A program made the translations under genes and the position numbers. The notes below the pieces were generated by a model, which saw only the letters and a list, made by a program, of their open reading frames with translations, was not told the DNA's origin and did not search any database. A stretch of 53,528 nucleotides of DNA, taken from positions 1 to 53,528 of the forward strand of contig JAMLIN010000029.1 of assembly GCA_023954135.1 (NCBI GenBank). Direction: 5' to 3'. This DNA is from Burkholderiaceae bacterium (GTDB lineage Bacteria > Pseudomonadota > Gammaproteobacteria > Burkholderiales > Burkholderiaceae_E). Positions 1-7,598 of this stretch are shown here, in pieces; within the stretch, counting starts at the first letter, position 1; each line of letters starts with the position of its first letter.

Positions 1-53
1 CCGAGGGCGATGAGAAGCGCCAGTCCGCCGGAGAGCTTCGTGATTCGGCGCAT
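1..53 (-). CDS. N-terminal fragment of a putative exported protein
   Basis: Only the first 17-18 codons lie in the window; the gene runs off the left edge. Reading the minus strand from an ATG at 53 gives MRRITKLSGGLALLIALG, a basic start followed by a hydrophobic stretch, which looks like a signal peptide or first membrane segment. No strong ribosome binding site is visible, so the start is uncertain. Nothing can be said about function. Confidence 0.35.
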   Translation of the reverse strand, partial: MRRITKLSGGLALLIAL

Positions 54-279
54 ATGCACGTGGTCGCGATGAAGTCGGACGCCGGCCCATTGAACGTCCC
101 GAAGCCCGCCCCTGTCCACCGAAGGGGGCGACGACTCGCCCCGCCATTCGCGACGTACGGACTGGAAACGCCGGAGACCGGTTAGTCTTCGGACTTCTTC
201 GAACCGATGACCGAATCACCGTGCTCGCGCGGTCAGGTCCGACCGAACCGTACAAACCTTCCTCGAGAGGAGTTCCAAA
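54..279. other. Divergent intergenic region, no recognised element
   Basis: This 226-nt stretch separates the left-edge minus-strand fragment from the plus-strand GlcG-like gene. It should hold both promoters. The only clear signal is a purine-rich ribosome binding site (GAGAGGAG, about 266-273) just before the GTG at 280. I see no repeat, RNA gene or credible small gene. Confidence 0.5.
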
Positions 280-708
280 GTGGCAAGCAACCTGAGCCTG
301 CAGCAGGCCCGCGCGATCGTCGACGCGATGCTGGATGCGGCAGCGGAGCGCAAGCTGCGCTTTACCGCCGCCGTGGTCGATACCGGCGGCGAGCTGGTCT
401 GCGTATCCCGGATGGATGGGGCCAGCGCCAACACCGCAAGGATGTCGGTCAACAAGGCCTATACCGCCGTCAAGTGGCTGCAGGACACCAAGGCCCTGAA
501 AGCCCGGCTGTTCGACCCCGCCCTGGGGGACGATCGACGCGACATCACCTGGTTCGGCGATCCGAGATACACCCCGATCTGGGGCGGCATCCTTCTGCGA
601 ACAAGCGACGGCACGGTAGTCGGCGCGCTCGGCGGCAGCGGCGGAACGCCCGAGCAGGACGAGGAGATCGGGCGGATCGGGGCGCGTCTTTTCAGTTCAC
701 AGGCGTAG
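280..708 (+). CDS. GlcG/HbpS family heme-binding-like protein
   Basis: A 142-residue protein of the GlcG/HbpS (DUF336) family. Members are small alpha/beta proteins; some bind heme extracellularly or sit beside catabolic enzymes, and most have no proven activity. The sequence shows the family layout: an N-terminal helix with LSLQQARAIVDAML, the core strand AAVVDTGGELVCVSRMDGA, the segment NKAYTAVKW, and the glycine-rich C-terminal stretch VVGALGGSGGTPEQDEEI. There is no signal peptide, suggesting a cytoplasmic protein. The GTG start at 280 is chosen because a strong Shine-Dalgarno sequence lies about 7 nt upstream and the family N-terminus begins there. It appears monocistronic and faces the vapC-like gene. 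The physiological role is unknown. Confidence 0.85.
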   Translation: MASNLSLQQARAIVDAMLDAAAERKLRFTAAVVDTGGELVCVSRMDGASANTARMSVNKAYTAVKWLQDTKALKARLFDPALGDDRRDITWFGDPRYTPIWGGILLRTSDGTVVGALGGSGGTPEQDEEIGRIGARLFSSQA

Positions 709-797
709 TCGATCCGGATTGCCTCGCCGAAGGTCTGCGCCATGCCCTGGCCTGTCTCGAAAGGGAAGCCGGGCAACCGCTCACGAGCACGAATCGA

Positions 798-1184
798 CTA
801 CCAGATCGTCTCGATCCCGAAGCTCGCGAACGCACCGTCGGTCGTGACCAGCCGCAGGCCATCGAGCTCGCTCTGCGCGGCCAGCATCCGGTCGAACGGA
901 TCCCGATGGGCCAACGCGTAGCCACCAGCCCGTAGCGCATGCGCATGCGTGACCGGCCACGACTGGAAGCCATCGGCGGCGAGCAGCTCGGTGTAGCGGG
1001 ACACCGCCTCGTCGAGGCCGGGAAGCTTGCCCAGGCGATGCTTGGTCGCGATCTCCCAGGCGCTTGCCGCGCTGACGAAGACGTCGTTGCGCTGATCTCC
1101 GATCAGCGCGCGCGCGTTCGCGGACAAGCGGTCGTCATCGGTGAACCACCAGAGCAGCGCGTGCGTGTCCAGCAGCAGGCGCAT
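798..1184 (-). CDS. vapC: PIN-domain toxin, VapC family
   Basis: A 128-residue PIN-domain ribonuclease toxin of a type II TA system. VapC toxins cleave RNA (tRNA or rRNA) using a cluster of acidic residues that binds Mg or Mn. The expected acidic positions are visible: Asp in LLLDTHALLWW near the N-terminus, Glu in SAWEIATKHRLG, Asp in HRDPFDRMLAAQ, and Asp in LVTTDGAF near the C-terminus. The start at 1184 gives the typical N-terminus MRLLLDTHALLWW; the reading frame stays open upstream to 1232, but that would add an atypical extension. It lies 25 nt downstream of its antitoxin gene and is expected to be co-transcribed with it. The RNA target cannot be inferred from sequence. Confidence 0.9.
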   Translation of the reverse strand: MRLLLDTHALLWWFTDDDRLSANARALIGDQRNDVFVSAASAWEIATKHRLGKLPGLDEAVSRYTELLAADGFQSWPVTHAHALRAGGYALAHRDPFDRMLAAQSELDGLRLVTTDGAFASFGIETIW

Positions 1185-1209
1185 CAGCAGGCCCCGTCCG
1201 GCATCGATC

Positions 1210-1446
1210 TCACGACTGGCCTTCCCAGGCATTCAGCTCGTTTTCCGGTAGCGACTCGAAGAACGCATCGTCGACGCGGCCGCGAATGCGCCCGGGCCGC
1301 CGGCCGCTCGTGTCCGCGGCAAGCGGCATCAGCCGTGCGTAGGGCTTGCCGCTTTTCGCGAGGATGATCTCCTGCCCGTCGTGCGCCTGATCCATGAGCC
1401 GGGACAGATGCGTCTTGGCTTCCTGTACGTTGACGATGATCGGCAT
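1210..1446 (-). CDS. Phd/YefM-type antitoxin partner of the PIN toxin
   Basis: A 78-residue antitoxin. The N-terminal half (IIVNVQEAKTHLSRLMDQ, then GQEIILAKSGKPYARLMPL) is the Phd/YefM DNA-binding and dimerisation fold. The C-terminal tail, rich in Arg then acidic residues (DDAFFESLPENELNAWEG), is expected to wrap and inhibit the toxin. Phd-type antitoxins are commonly paired with PIN toxins of the MRLLLDTHxLLWW type, as here. ATG 1446 is preferred to the in-frame upstream ATG at 1476 because a GGAAGG ribosome binding site precedes it and the family N-terminus starts at this Met. A perfect palindrome just upstream is a plausible autoregulatory operator. Confidence 0.88.
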   Translation of the reverse strand: MPIIVNVQEAKTHLSRLMDQAHDGQEIILAKSGKPYARLMPLAADTSGRRPGRIRGRVDDAFFESLPENELNAWEGQS

Positions 1447-1475
1447 GTCGGCCCCTTCCAAGTGGCTCACCCACA

Positions 1476-1498
1476 TGGTTGACCAATCCGGTCAACCA
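1476..1498. promoter_or_regulatory. Palindromic operator candidate of the vapC antitoxin-toxin operon
   Basis: A perfect inverted repeat with 9-bp arms (TGGTTGACC at 1476-1484, GGTCAACCA at 1490-1498) and a 5-nt spacer lies 30 nt upstream of the antitoxin start. Phd-type antitoxins bind such palindromes, and position and symmetry fit autoregulation. A TACTAT sequence on the minus strand just upstream of the palindrome could be the -10 element. Binding itself is inferred. Confidence 0.65.
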
Positions 1499-1654
1499 AA
1501 TTGCTCATAGTATCTCATGCCGAACCGCTCCGCCAGCGTCGCCGGGACGGATGCCGCGCCGTGACGCGAGATCGAGCCCGCAGCACATCGGCTCCCTGGG
1601 CGCCCCCGGTGCTAAGCTGCCAGAGCGATCCGAACCGAGAAACGGAGACACACC

Positions 1655-2788
1655 ATGCCCGGCCTGCTGCCCAACGTCGATCCCGACGGCCTGCTCGAGT
1701 ATTCGGTGGTGTTCACCGACCGTGCGCTGAACCACATGTCGCAGAAGTTCCAGCAGGTCATGCGGGACATCTCGGGCACATTGAAGGAGGTCTACCACGC
1801 GCATTCGGCGATCGTGGTGCCCGGCAGCGGCAGCTTCGGCATGGAGGGGGTGGCGCGCCAGTTCGCGCACGGCAGGAAGTGCCTCGTGATCCGCACCGGC
1901 TGGTTCAGCTACCGCTGGACGCAGATCTTCGAGATGGGCGGTATCCCTTCCGAATCCATCGTGCTGAAGGCGCGGCCGATCCAGGACGGCAGGCAGGCGC
2001 CCTTCGCTCCGCCGCCGATCGACGAGGTGGTCGCCGCCATCGCGCGCGAGAAGCCCAACCTCGTCTTCGCGGCGCACGTCGAGACGGCGGCCGGCCTGAT
2101 GCTGCCCGACGACTACCTGCGCAAGGTGGCCGATGCCACCCACGCGGCGGGCGGCATGTTCGTGCTCGACTGCATCGCCTCGGGAACGATATGGGTGGAC
2201 ATGGCCGCGATCGGCGTCGACATCCTGGTCAGCGCGCCGCAAAAGGGCTGGAGCGGCTCGCCCTGCTGCGCATTCGTGATGCTGGGCGAGACGGCGCGCC
2301 GGCGCATCGAGGAAACCGGCAGCACGAGCTTTTCCTGCGACCTGCGCAAATGGCTGCAGATCATGGAAGCCTACGAAGCCGGCGGCCATGCCTATCACGC
2401 CACCATGCCCACCGATGCGCTGGCCAAAGTGCGCGACGCGATGCTCGAGACGAAGCAATACGGCTTCGACAGGGTCCGCGCGGAGCAGCAGGAGCTCGGC
2501 GACAAGGTGCGCGCGCTGCTCGCCCGCCGGGGCTTTCCGAGCGTGGCGGCGCCCGGCTTCGAGGCGCCCGGCGTGGTCGTCAGCTATACCGACGATCCCG
2601 ATATCCGTTCCGGTAAGAAGTTTCTCGGCCTGGGCCTGCAGACCGCCGCCGGCGTGCCGCTGCAATGCGACGAACCGGCGGATTTCAGCACCTTCCGGCT
2701 CGGCCTGTTCGGGCTCGACAAGCTGCACGACGTCGACGGCACGGTCGGGCGCCTGGAGGAGGCGCTGGTGAAGATCGGCGCGGCGTGA
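1655..2788 (+). CDS. Class V PLP-dependent aminotransferase
   Basis: A 377-residue fold-type I aminotransferase of class V, the group containing alanine-glyoxylate and serine-glyoxylate aminotransferases. The N-terminal region has the family's VVPGSGSFGMEGVARQF segment for cofactor phosphate binding. Asp172 (FVLDCIAS) is in the place of the PLP-ring aspartate, and Lys197 in SAPQKGWSG is the expected Schiff-base lysine. The C-terminal domain (about 280-375) carries the small-domain fold ending in FRLGLFGLDKLHDVD. Length is normal for the family. The amino donor and acceptor cannot be read from sequence; alanine or serine with glyoxylate or pyruvate is the family's usual chemistry. The gene stands alone between two TA loci, so context gives no pathway. 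Confidence 0.85.
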   Translation: MPGLLPNVDPDGLLEYSVVFTDRALNHMSQKFQQVMRDISGTLKEVYHAHSAIVVPGSGSFGMEGVARQFAHGRKCLVIRTGWFSYRWTQIFEMGGIPSESIVLKARPIQDGRQAPFAPPPIDEVVAAIAREKPNLVFAAHVETAAGLMLPDDYLRKVADATHAAGGMFVLDCIASGTIWVDMAAIGVDILVSAPQKGWSGSPCCAFVMLGETARRRIEETGSTSFSCDLRKWLQIMEAYEAGGHAYHATMPTDALAKVRDAMLETKQYGFDRVRAEQQELGDKVRALLARRGFPSVAAPGFEAPGVVVSYTDDPDIRSGKKFLGLGLQTAAGVPLQCDEPADFSTFRLGLFGLDKLHDVDGTVGRLEEALVKIGAA

Positions 2789-2830
2789 CGGCCCGACCAG
2801 AGCAGCCGGAACCCGACGCCCGGCGATGCC

Positions 2831-2859
2831 TTGATACGTACGCCATTTTGGCGCACAAT
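2831..2859 (+). promoter_or_regulatory. Promoter with palindrome in its spacer, upstream of the DUF1778/GNAT TA operon
   Basis: TTGATA at 2831-2836 and CACAAT at 2854-2859 are separated by 17 nt, a good sigma-70 arrangement with a fair -10 element. The spacer contains CGCCA-TTT-TGGCG (2841-2853), a perfect 5-bp-arm palindrome that extends imperfectly to 2838-2856. A repressor bound there would block RNA polymerase, matching how DUF1778 antitoxins autoregulate. The antitoxin ATG follows about 30 nt downstream. Promoter and operator are sequence predictions. Confidence 0.55.
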
Positions 2860-2890
2860 TTCAAGCTTTGGCGGAGTACTGGAAAGCCCG

Positions 2891-3175
2891 ATGACGCAGA
2901 TCGACAAGGTGAAGCGAGATCGCATGCACCTGCGCCTGGATGCCAGGACCAAGCGCAAGCTCGAGCGAGCGGCGGCGTACGAGGAAACCAGCGTGACCGA
3001 TTTCGTGCTCGCGAACGCGCTGATCGCCGCGGACCGTGTAATCGACTCGCACGAGAGGATCATCCTTTCGACGAAGGACTGGGAAGTCTTCTATGACGCG
3101 CTGATCGACCCGCCAGAACCGACCGACAAGTTGAAGGAAGCTGCACGACGCTATCGTGAGCGTGCCGGTGAATGA
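2891..3175 (+). CDS. DUF1778 (TacA-like) antitoxin
   Basis: A 94-residue DUF1778-family antitoxin with a ribbon-helix-helix N-terminus. The RHH signature is visible in RMHLRLDARTKRKLERAAAYEETSVTDFV, spread over residues of the first half; the second half (IDSHERIILSTKDWEVFYDAL, then a Pro/Glu/Lys-rich tail) is the toxin-neutralising segment seen in TacA proteins. It should repress its own promoter together with the toxin. ATG 2891 starts the family N-terminus; the open frame upstream covers the promoter and is not coding. Its 3' end overlaps the GNAT toxin gene by 20 nt, the usual arrangement of this TA class. Confidence 0.92.
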   Translation: MTQIDKVKRDRMHLRLDARTKRKLERAAAYEETSVTDFVLANALIAADRVIDSHERIILSTKDWEVFYDALIDPPEPTDKLKEAARRYRERAGE

Positions 3176-3677
3176 ACCTGCCTTGGTCGTCGAGCCGCTC
3201 GGCCCACATCATGACCGTGCAGCCTTTTTCTGCGGAGAGCCGATTCTCGACGCCTATCTCCAGCGACAGGCGTCCCAGGACATCCGGCGACGCGTGGCCC
3301 AGGTGTTCGTGGCACTCGGCGACTCACCGGGGAGGATCGCTGGCTACTACAGCCTGAGCGCCACTAGTTTCGAGAAAGACGAGCTGCCGCCGACATCGGC
3401 AAAGCGTTTGCCACATTACCCGGTGCCTGCCGCGATCCTCGGGCGCCTCGCCGTCGATCGCGCGCTCCAGGGGCAAGGGCTCGGCGAAACCCTGCTGCTC
3501 GATGCCATCCGCCGCATCGTCCGGGCCAGCGCAACGATCGCGGTCCATGCCATCGTCGTCGATGCCAAGAACGATCGCGCAGTCGCATTCTATGAACAAT
3601 ACGGTTTCCGAGCGTTTGCCAGTGAACGACGCCGTCTCTTCCTGCCGCTGGATACCATCGAGAGGCTCGGGCTGTAG
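3156..3677 (+). CDS. GNAT-fold toxin, TacT-like
   Basis: A 173-residue GNAT acetyltransferase toxin. TacT-type toxins acetylate the aminoacyl group of charged tRNAs and stop translation. The acetyl-CoA pyrophosphate loop is visible in LGRLAVDRALQGQGLGETLL (about residues 95-114), and the conserved C-terminal tyrosine motif is AVAFYEQYGF. The N-terminal half shows the toxin-family pattern CGEPILDAYLQRQASQD and AGYYSLSATSF. The likely start is GTG 3156, 20 nt inside the antitoxin gene; GTG codons at 3162 and 3168 are alternatives. The tRNA specificity cannot be predicted. Confidence 0.92.
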   Translation: MSVPVNEPALVVEPLGPHHDRAAFFCGEPILDAYLQRQASQDIRRRVAQVFVALGDSPGRIAGYYSLSATSFEKDELPPTSAKRLPHYPVPAAILGRLAVDRALQGQGLGETLLLDAIRRIVRASATIAVHAIVVDAKNDRAVAFYEQYGFRAFASERRRLFLPLDTIERLGL

Positions 3678-3707
3678 CTCGCGCCCACAGGCAGGATGCG
3701 GGGTGGG

Positions 3708-4244
3708 TCAATCCAGATACAGCGTCCCCATCCGCTCGAAATGCACCGGCAGGTCGGTGAGGGGAACGCGCGCGATCGCGGCAGGGTAGGAGGTCGCCGG
3801 GGCGCAGGCGGCGTCCGAGCGCGCCACGATCTCCCGGTAGCGCACGATGAGGCGGCTGTCGTCGATGAGCTGCACCCGCTCGATGCGCACCCGGTGACAG
3901 CGGTCGGGCCGCTGGCCGAGGAACACCCCCACGACGATGTCGCGTCCGAAGTTGACGAGGGGCAGCGGCCGCGACGCAGTCATGCGGGCTTCGTGATCCT
4001 GCCAGAGCCGGGCCCATTCGCTGCCGCTGCGCACCACCACGGTCCATGCGACGCTGATGCCGGAATCCAGGCTCTCGTCGATCGTCCCGAAACGCATTTC
4101 GAAGCTGCCGATCCGGATCCCGCAGGCGGCGACCGATATCGCGAGCGCGCCCACGGTGGCAAGCGCGGCCCGTCTGGTCCAGACGCGATTCCAGGGATGC
4201 CCGGAGGCATGACGCCAAGCGACGGCACCCGTCGGGCGTGCCAC
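3708..4244 (-). CDS. PrcB-like lipoprotein
   Basis: A 178-residue predicted lipoprotein. After a basic leader, a hydrophobic segment (AALATVGALAISVAAC) ends in a lipobox-like SVAAC/G, so the mature protein should be lipid-anchored. Two Arg precede the hydrophobic stretch, giving a weak Tat-like look. The mature part (SGISVAWTVVVRSGSEWARLWQDHEA, DFGRDIVVGVFLGQRP-like segment, then a C-terminal VHFERMGTLYLD) resembles the PrcB C-terminal domain found in small protease-associated proteins. Start GTG 4244 is chosen because GGAGG lies 8 nt upstream; there is no in-frame ATG near the signal. The thioesterase gene lies 50 nt upstream on the same strand. Function is unknown. Confidence 0.65.
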   Translation of the reverse strand: MARPTGAVAWRHASGHPWNRVWTRRAALATVGALAISVAACGIRIGSFEMRFGTIDESLDSGISVAWTVVVRSGSEWARLWQDHEARMTASRPLPLVNFGRDIVVGVFLGQRPDRCHRVRIERVQLIDDSRLIVRYREIVARSDAACAPATSYPAAIARVPLTDLPVHFERMGTLYLD

Positions 4245-4294
4245 GGGTCCGGCCTCCGATCCTCCCGCCGTCCTGCCCACCGGACCTTCCACCG

Positions 4295-5131
4295 CTATCC
4301 CTCCCGGGGCCGCAGCACGAGGCTCTGGGTGGCCCGGCCGATCAGTCCCTGGGCGTCGTAGAGCGTCGATTCGGCCAGGCCGCTGCCGGTCTCGCCGAAG
4401 GATGTGCGGGCGTCGAGGCAGATCCACTCGCCCACCGGCCGGCGCAGCAGGTTTATCGTGAGATCGCTGTTGACGAAGATGTAGCGATCGAAATCCATCA
4501 CCGCGCTGATCCCGTTGCCGGAATCGGCGGCGACGGCGACCCGCTGGTAGGGGCTCGGCGTCTCGCCGTCGACCAGGGGATGGCGCAGCCGGAACCAGGC
4601 GGCGGTCGGGCCGTCGAAAAGTCGCCCTTCGACTACCCGGATTTCGACCAGGTCGTCGTAGCCGATCGCGTCGAAAACCGGCATGTGCGAGACCGGGCAC
4701 ATGCCGGGCGGCTTCGGCGGCCCCGGCAACGGATGGCCGGCGGTGCCGGCGGGCACCGGCACGTCGAGGCTGCGCAATGCGAGCGCGGTGATGCGGGCGC
4801 ACTCCCGGCCATCGGCGAGCAAGCGCGCGGAGAAGTGCCCGGCGCTGCGCCCGACGTAGTCTTCCCGCACCCGGATCTCCAGCTCGGCGATGGGCACCGG
4901 CCGCAGCAGGTTGACCGTGAGCCGGGCGAGATGATCGAGGCCATGGCCGGCGGCGGCGGCCTCGATCGCGCGGGCGATGGCGGCGCTGGGCGGGCCGGCA
5001 TGCTGGTGTCCGGGATCCCAGGGGCCGCGGGTCAGCTCGAGGGATTCGAGCACGCCGTCACCCCGTGCGATGTAGGCGGCCGCGATGCCCGGAATCTCTC
5101 GCGTTTCCCCTGCGCTTCCCGCTTTCGTCAC
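4295..5131 (-). CDS. Acyl-CoA thioesterase family protein (double hotdog)
   Basis: A 278-residue thioesterase-like protein made of two hotdog halves. The N-terminal half has the LTRGPWDPGHQHAGPPSAAIARAI segment, in which the His/Pro/Gly stretch marks the hotdog active-site helix, followed by LTVNLLRPVPIAELEIRV. The C-terminal half repeats the pattern with SDLTINLLRRPVGEWICLDARTSF and ends in GLIGRATQSLVLR. Such proteins hydrolyse acyl-CoA or related thioesters, but the substrate is unknown. GTG 5131 is preceded by a GGGGGAA ribosome binding site. It lies 22 nt downstream of the slipin gene and may be the third gene of the nfeD operon. A second member of this broad family is at 14119-14934. 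Confidence 0.82.
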   Translation of the reverse strand: MTKAGSAGETREIPGIAAAYIARGDGVLESLELTRGPWDPGHQHAGPPSAAIARAIEAAAAGHGLDHLARLTVNLLRPVPIAELEIRVREDYVGRSAGHFSARLLADGRECARITALALRSLDVPVPAGTAGHPLPGPPKPPGMCPVSHMPVFDAIGYDDLVEIRVVEGRLFDGPTAAWFRLRHPLVDGETPSPYQRVAVAADSGNGISAVMDFDRYIFVNSDLTINLLRRPVGEWICLDARTSFGETGSGLAESTLYDAQGLIGRATQSLVLRPREG

Positions 5132-5153
5132 TTCCCCCGCCCCCGTGCCCCGG

Positions 5154-5939
5154 TCATTCCTGTCGTTCCCCTGAAGGCGCCGCCGCCCCCGGCACCTTGC
5201 TCATTATCGCGCCGAGCAGCTCGATCGGTATCGGGAAGACGATCGTCGACGTGCGGTCGTTGGCGATCTGGGTCAGGGTCTGCAGGTAGCGCAGCTGGAT
5301 CGCCTCGGGCTGGGCGGCGAGCTCGCGCGCCGCCTGCAGCAGCTGCGCCGCCGCCTGCGCCTCGCCTTCGGCATGGATCACCTTGGCGCGCCGTTCGCGC
5401 TCGGCCTCGGCCTGGCGGGCGATCGCCCGCACCATGCTCTCGTTGAGATCGACGTGCTTGAGCTCGACGTTCGACACCTTGATGCCCCAGGCGTCGGTCT
5501 GCACGTCGAGCACCTGCTGCAGGTCCTGGTTGATCTGCTCGCGCTCGCCGAGAACCGAGTCGAGATCGTGCTTGCCGAGGATCGCCCGCAGCGTCGTCTG
5601 CGCGAGCTGCGATGTGGCGTCCATGTAGTTCTCGACCTGGATCACCGCGCGCTCGGGATCCATCACCCGCAGGTACACCACCGCATTGACCTGCACCGAG
5701 ACGTTGTCCCGGGTGATGACATCCTGGGAGGGCACGTCGATGACGACCGTGCGCAGGTCGATCCGGACCATCTGCTGGAAGCCGGGAATGACGACCACCA
5801 GCCCCGGCCCCTTGACCTTCCAGAATCGGCCGAGCTGGAAGATCACGCCGCGCTCGTACTCGCGCAGGATGCGCAGCGAAGCGACCGCCAGGAGGATGAC
5901 GACGATCGGGAGGAATCCGTAGCCGAATAGCTCTGACAT
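5154..5939 (-). CDS. Slipin / stomatin-like SPFH membrane protein
   Basis: A 261-residue slipin. One N-terminal membrane segment (GFLPIVVILLAVASLRILREYERGVIF, residues about 7-33) is followed by the SPFH band-7 domain, with typical stretches VVIPGFQQMVRIDLR, VIDVPSQDVITRDNVSV and GVKVSNVELKHVDL-like sequence, then a long charged helix rich in Ala, Glu and Arg ([23 protein letters not shown]) for oligomerisation. Slipins form rings in the membrane and work with NfeD proteases. ATG 5939 has a GGAG box 6 nt upstream; ATG 5954, overlapping the nfeD stop as ATGA, is an alternative. The pair is a conserved gene couple in bacteria. Confidence 0.92.
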   Translation of the reverse strand: MSELFGYGFLPIVVILLAVASLRILREYERGVIFQLGRFWKVKGPGLVVVIPGFQQMVRIDLRTVVIDVPSQDVITRDNVSVQVNAVVYLRVMDPERAVIQVENYMDATSQLAQTTLRAILGKHDLDSVLGEREQINQDLQQVLDVQTDAWGIKVSNVELKHVDLNESMVRAIARQAEAERERRAKVIHAEGEAQAAAQLLQAARELAAQPEAIQLRYLQTLTQIANDRTSTIVFPIPIELLGAIMSKVPGAAAPSGERQE

Positions 5940-5950
5940 GGGGTTCTCCA

Positions 5951-7471
5951 TCATGGCCCCGGAGGACCGGTTGGTCCGGCCGGATCGTCCGGCGGCGCCG
6001 GCCCGTCGGCCAGGGGTTCGACTTCGAGCACCAGTCCTTCGCGACCGATGACCCGCAGCTGCTGGCCGACGACGAGCGGCGCGCCGGCCTTCACCCGCCA
6101 GCGCTCGCCGTGCACCCATGCCCAGGTACCGTTGGCGCCGACCTCGATGACTCTTGCCGGACTGCGCTGCAATTCCTCGGCCCCGCTCGCGACCGGGCGG
6201 CGGCGGGCGGCCAGCGCGAGGCGGACGAACACCAGCCCGACCAGCAGGTTGGTGGCGGCCACGGCGACGATCAGCCAGATCGGGATGCCGAAGCCGGGCG
6301 CCGTGGTATCGACCAGCATGATCGAGCCGATGATGAAGGCTATCGTACCGATGAGGCCGAGCACGCCGAAGCTCGGCATGAAGACCTCGGCGACGACGAG
6401 CGCGAAACCGAGCAGCAGCAGCGCGATCCCGGCGTAGCTGAGCGGCAGCATCTGCAGGCCGAACAGGCCCGTGAGCAGCAGCACCGCGCCGGCCACCCCG
6501 AGCACGCCGAAGCCCGGCGAGGTCGCCTCGAGGAAGATCCCGTAGGCCCCCACGAGCAGGAGCACATAGGCGACCGTGGGGTTCGACAGCAGCATGAGCA
6601 GCTCGAGCCGCCAGTCCGGCGCAACGTCGACCGTGGTGGCGCCGGCCACCGCGACGGTCGCGACCTTGCCGTCGGCCATGCGCACTTCACGACCCTCGGC
6701 CGCCGCGAGCAGCGCCGGGAGGTCGGCGACGATGAAGTCGACGACACCGTTTTCGAGCGCCTCGTCAGCCGACAGGCTCAGGCCCTCGCGCACCGCGCGC
6801 TCGGACCATTCGACATTGCGCCCGCGCGACTGCGCAAGCGCCCGCATCCAGGCGGCGGAGTCGTTGACGACCTTGCGTTCCATCGCGCCGCCCGACGCGG
6901 ACTGCCCGGAGCCGGGGCGCGTCTTCCCCCGCCCGGCATCGGGCTCGCCGTCCTGCGCGTCCGGTTCCCGATCAGGCTCCTGGGGGGTCGGCCCGCCACC
7001 GATGGCCACCGGCGTCGCAGCGCCGATGTTGGTGGCCGGCGCCATCGCGGCGACATGGCTGGCCATCACGATGTAGGTGCCGGCGCTCGCCGCGTGTGCA
7101 CCGCCGGGCGCGACCCAGGCGGCGACCGGCACCGGCGAGCCGAGGATCTCGCGCACGATGTCGCGCGTCGAGCTGGCAAGGCCCCCGGGCGTGTCGATGC
7201 GGATCACCACCATGGGGGCCTTGCTGCCGGCCGCATCGGCCAGCCCGCGGGCGATGTACTCGGCGCTGGCCGGCCCGATCGGGCCCTCGAGCCGCAGGAC
7301 GGGAATCACTCCCGTCGCGCCGGGCGTGGGGGCAACGGCGGAGGCGGCCTGCGCAGGAGCGGCGGCGGCACCCGTCGGCGCCGGCGCATCGGCCGCCCGG
7401 CCCTGCCCGGCGGCCGGGAAAGCAGCCAGGAGCGCAGTCGAGGCAATCACTGCAAGCGCCCATCGCCGCAT
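5951..7471 (-). CDS. nfeD: NfeD family membrane serine protease (long form)
   Basis: A 506-residue long-form NfeD. A signal peptide (MRRWALAVIASTALLAAFPAAG) precedes an Ala/Pro-rich linker and a ClpP-like protease domain. The nucleophile is expected at Ser129 (GAHAASAGTYI) and the general base at Lys200 (MERKVVNDSAAW), the Ser-Lys dyad known from archaeal NfeD. A charged Pro/Asp/Gly-rich insertion (about 161-195) separates them. Four or five membrane segments follow (LLMLLSNPTVAYVLLLVGAYGIFLE onwards), then a C-terminal OB-fold NfeD domain near 430-490. The partner slipin lies immediately downstream with a 4-nt overlap. The start at 7471 has a strong GGAGG Shine-Dalgarno sequence. The role is probably membrane-protein quality control, inferred from the family. 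Confidence 0.92.
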   Translation of the reverse strand: MRRWALAVIASTALLAAFPAAGQGRAADAPAPTGAAAAPAQAASAVAPTPGATGVIPVLRLEGPIGPASAEYIARGLADAAGSKAPMVVIRIDTPGGLASSTRDIVREILGSPVPVAAWVAPGGAHAASAGTYIVMASHVAAMAPATNIGAATPVAIGGGPTPQEPDREPDAQDGEPDAGRGKTRPGSGQSASGGAMERKVVNDSAAWMRALAQSRGRNVEWSERAVREGLSLSADEALENGVVDFIVADLPALLAAAEGREVRMADGKVATVAVAGATTVDVAPDWRLELLMLLSNPTVAYVLLLVGAYGIFLEATSPGFGVLGVAGAVLLLTGLFGLQMLPLSYAGIALLLLGFALVVAEVFMPSFGVLGLIGTIAFIIGSIMLVDTTAPGFGIPIWLIVAVAATNLLVGLVFVRLALAARRRPVASGAEELQRSPARVIEVGANGTWAWVHGERWRVKAGAPLVVGQQLRVIGREGLVLEVEPLADGPAPPDDPAGPTGPPGP

Positions 7472-7506
7472 GAAACCTCCTGTGCCGCGAACAAGCATGT
7501 CGGTCC

Positions 7507-7512
7507 AGTATA
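7507..7512 (-). promoter_or_regulatory. Candidate -10 element of the nfeD-slipin operon
   Basis: On the minus strand the sequence TATACT occurs 36 nt before the nfeD start, a good match to the -10 consensus. No good -35 hexamer lies 16-18 nt upstream; that place is occupied by a 12-bp GC palindrome (GGCGGGCCCGCC, 7522-7533), which might be a regulatory or terminator-like element. Weak prediction. Confidence 0.3.
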
Positions 7513-7598
7513 GCGAGCACCGGCGGGCCCGCCCGATAAGCGCGTCGTCGATGCAGTCTCGTGGATCCCGCCCGCAGGCCGGATTCCCGTCGGATGAC

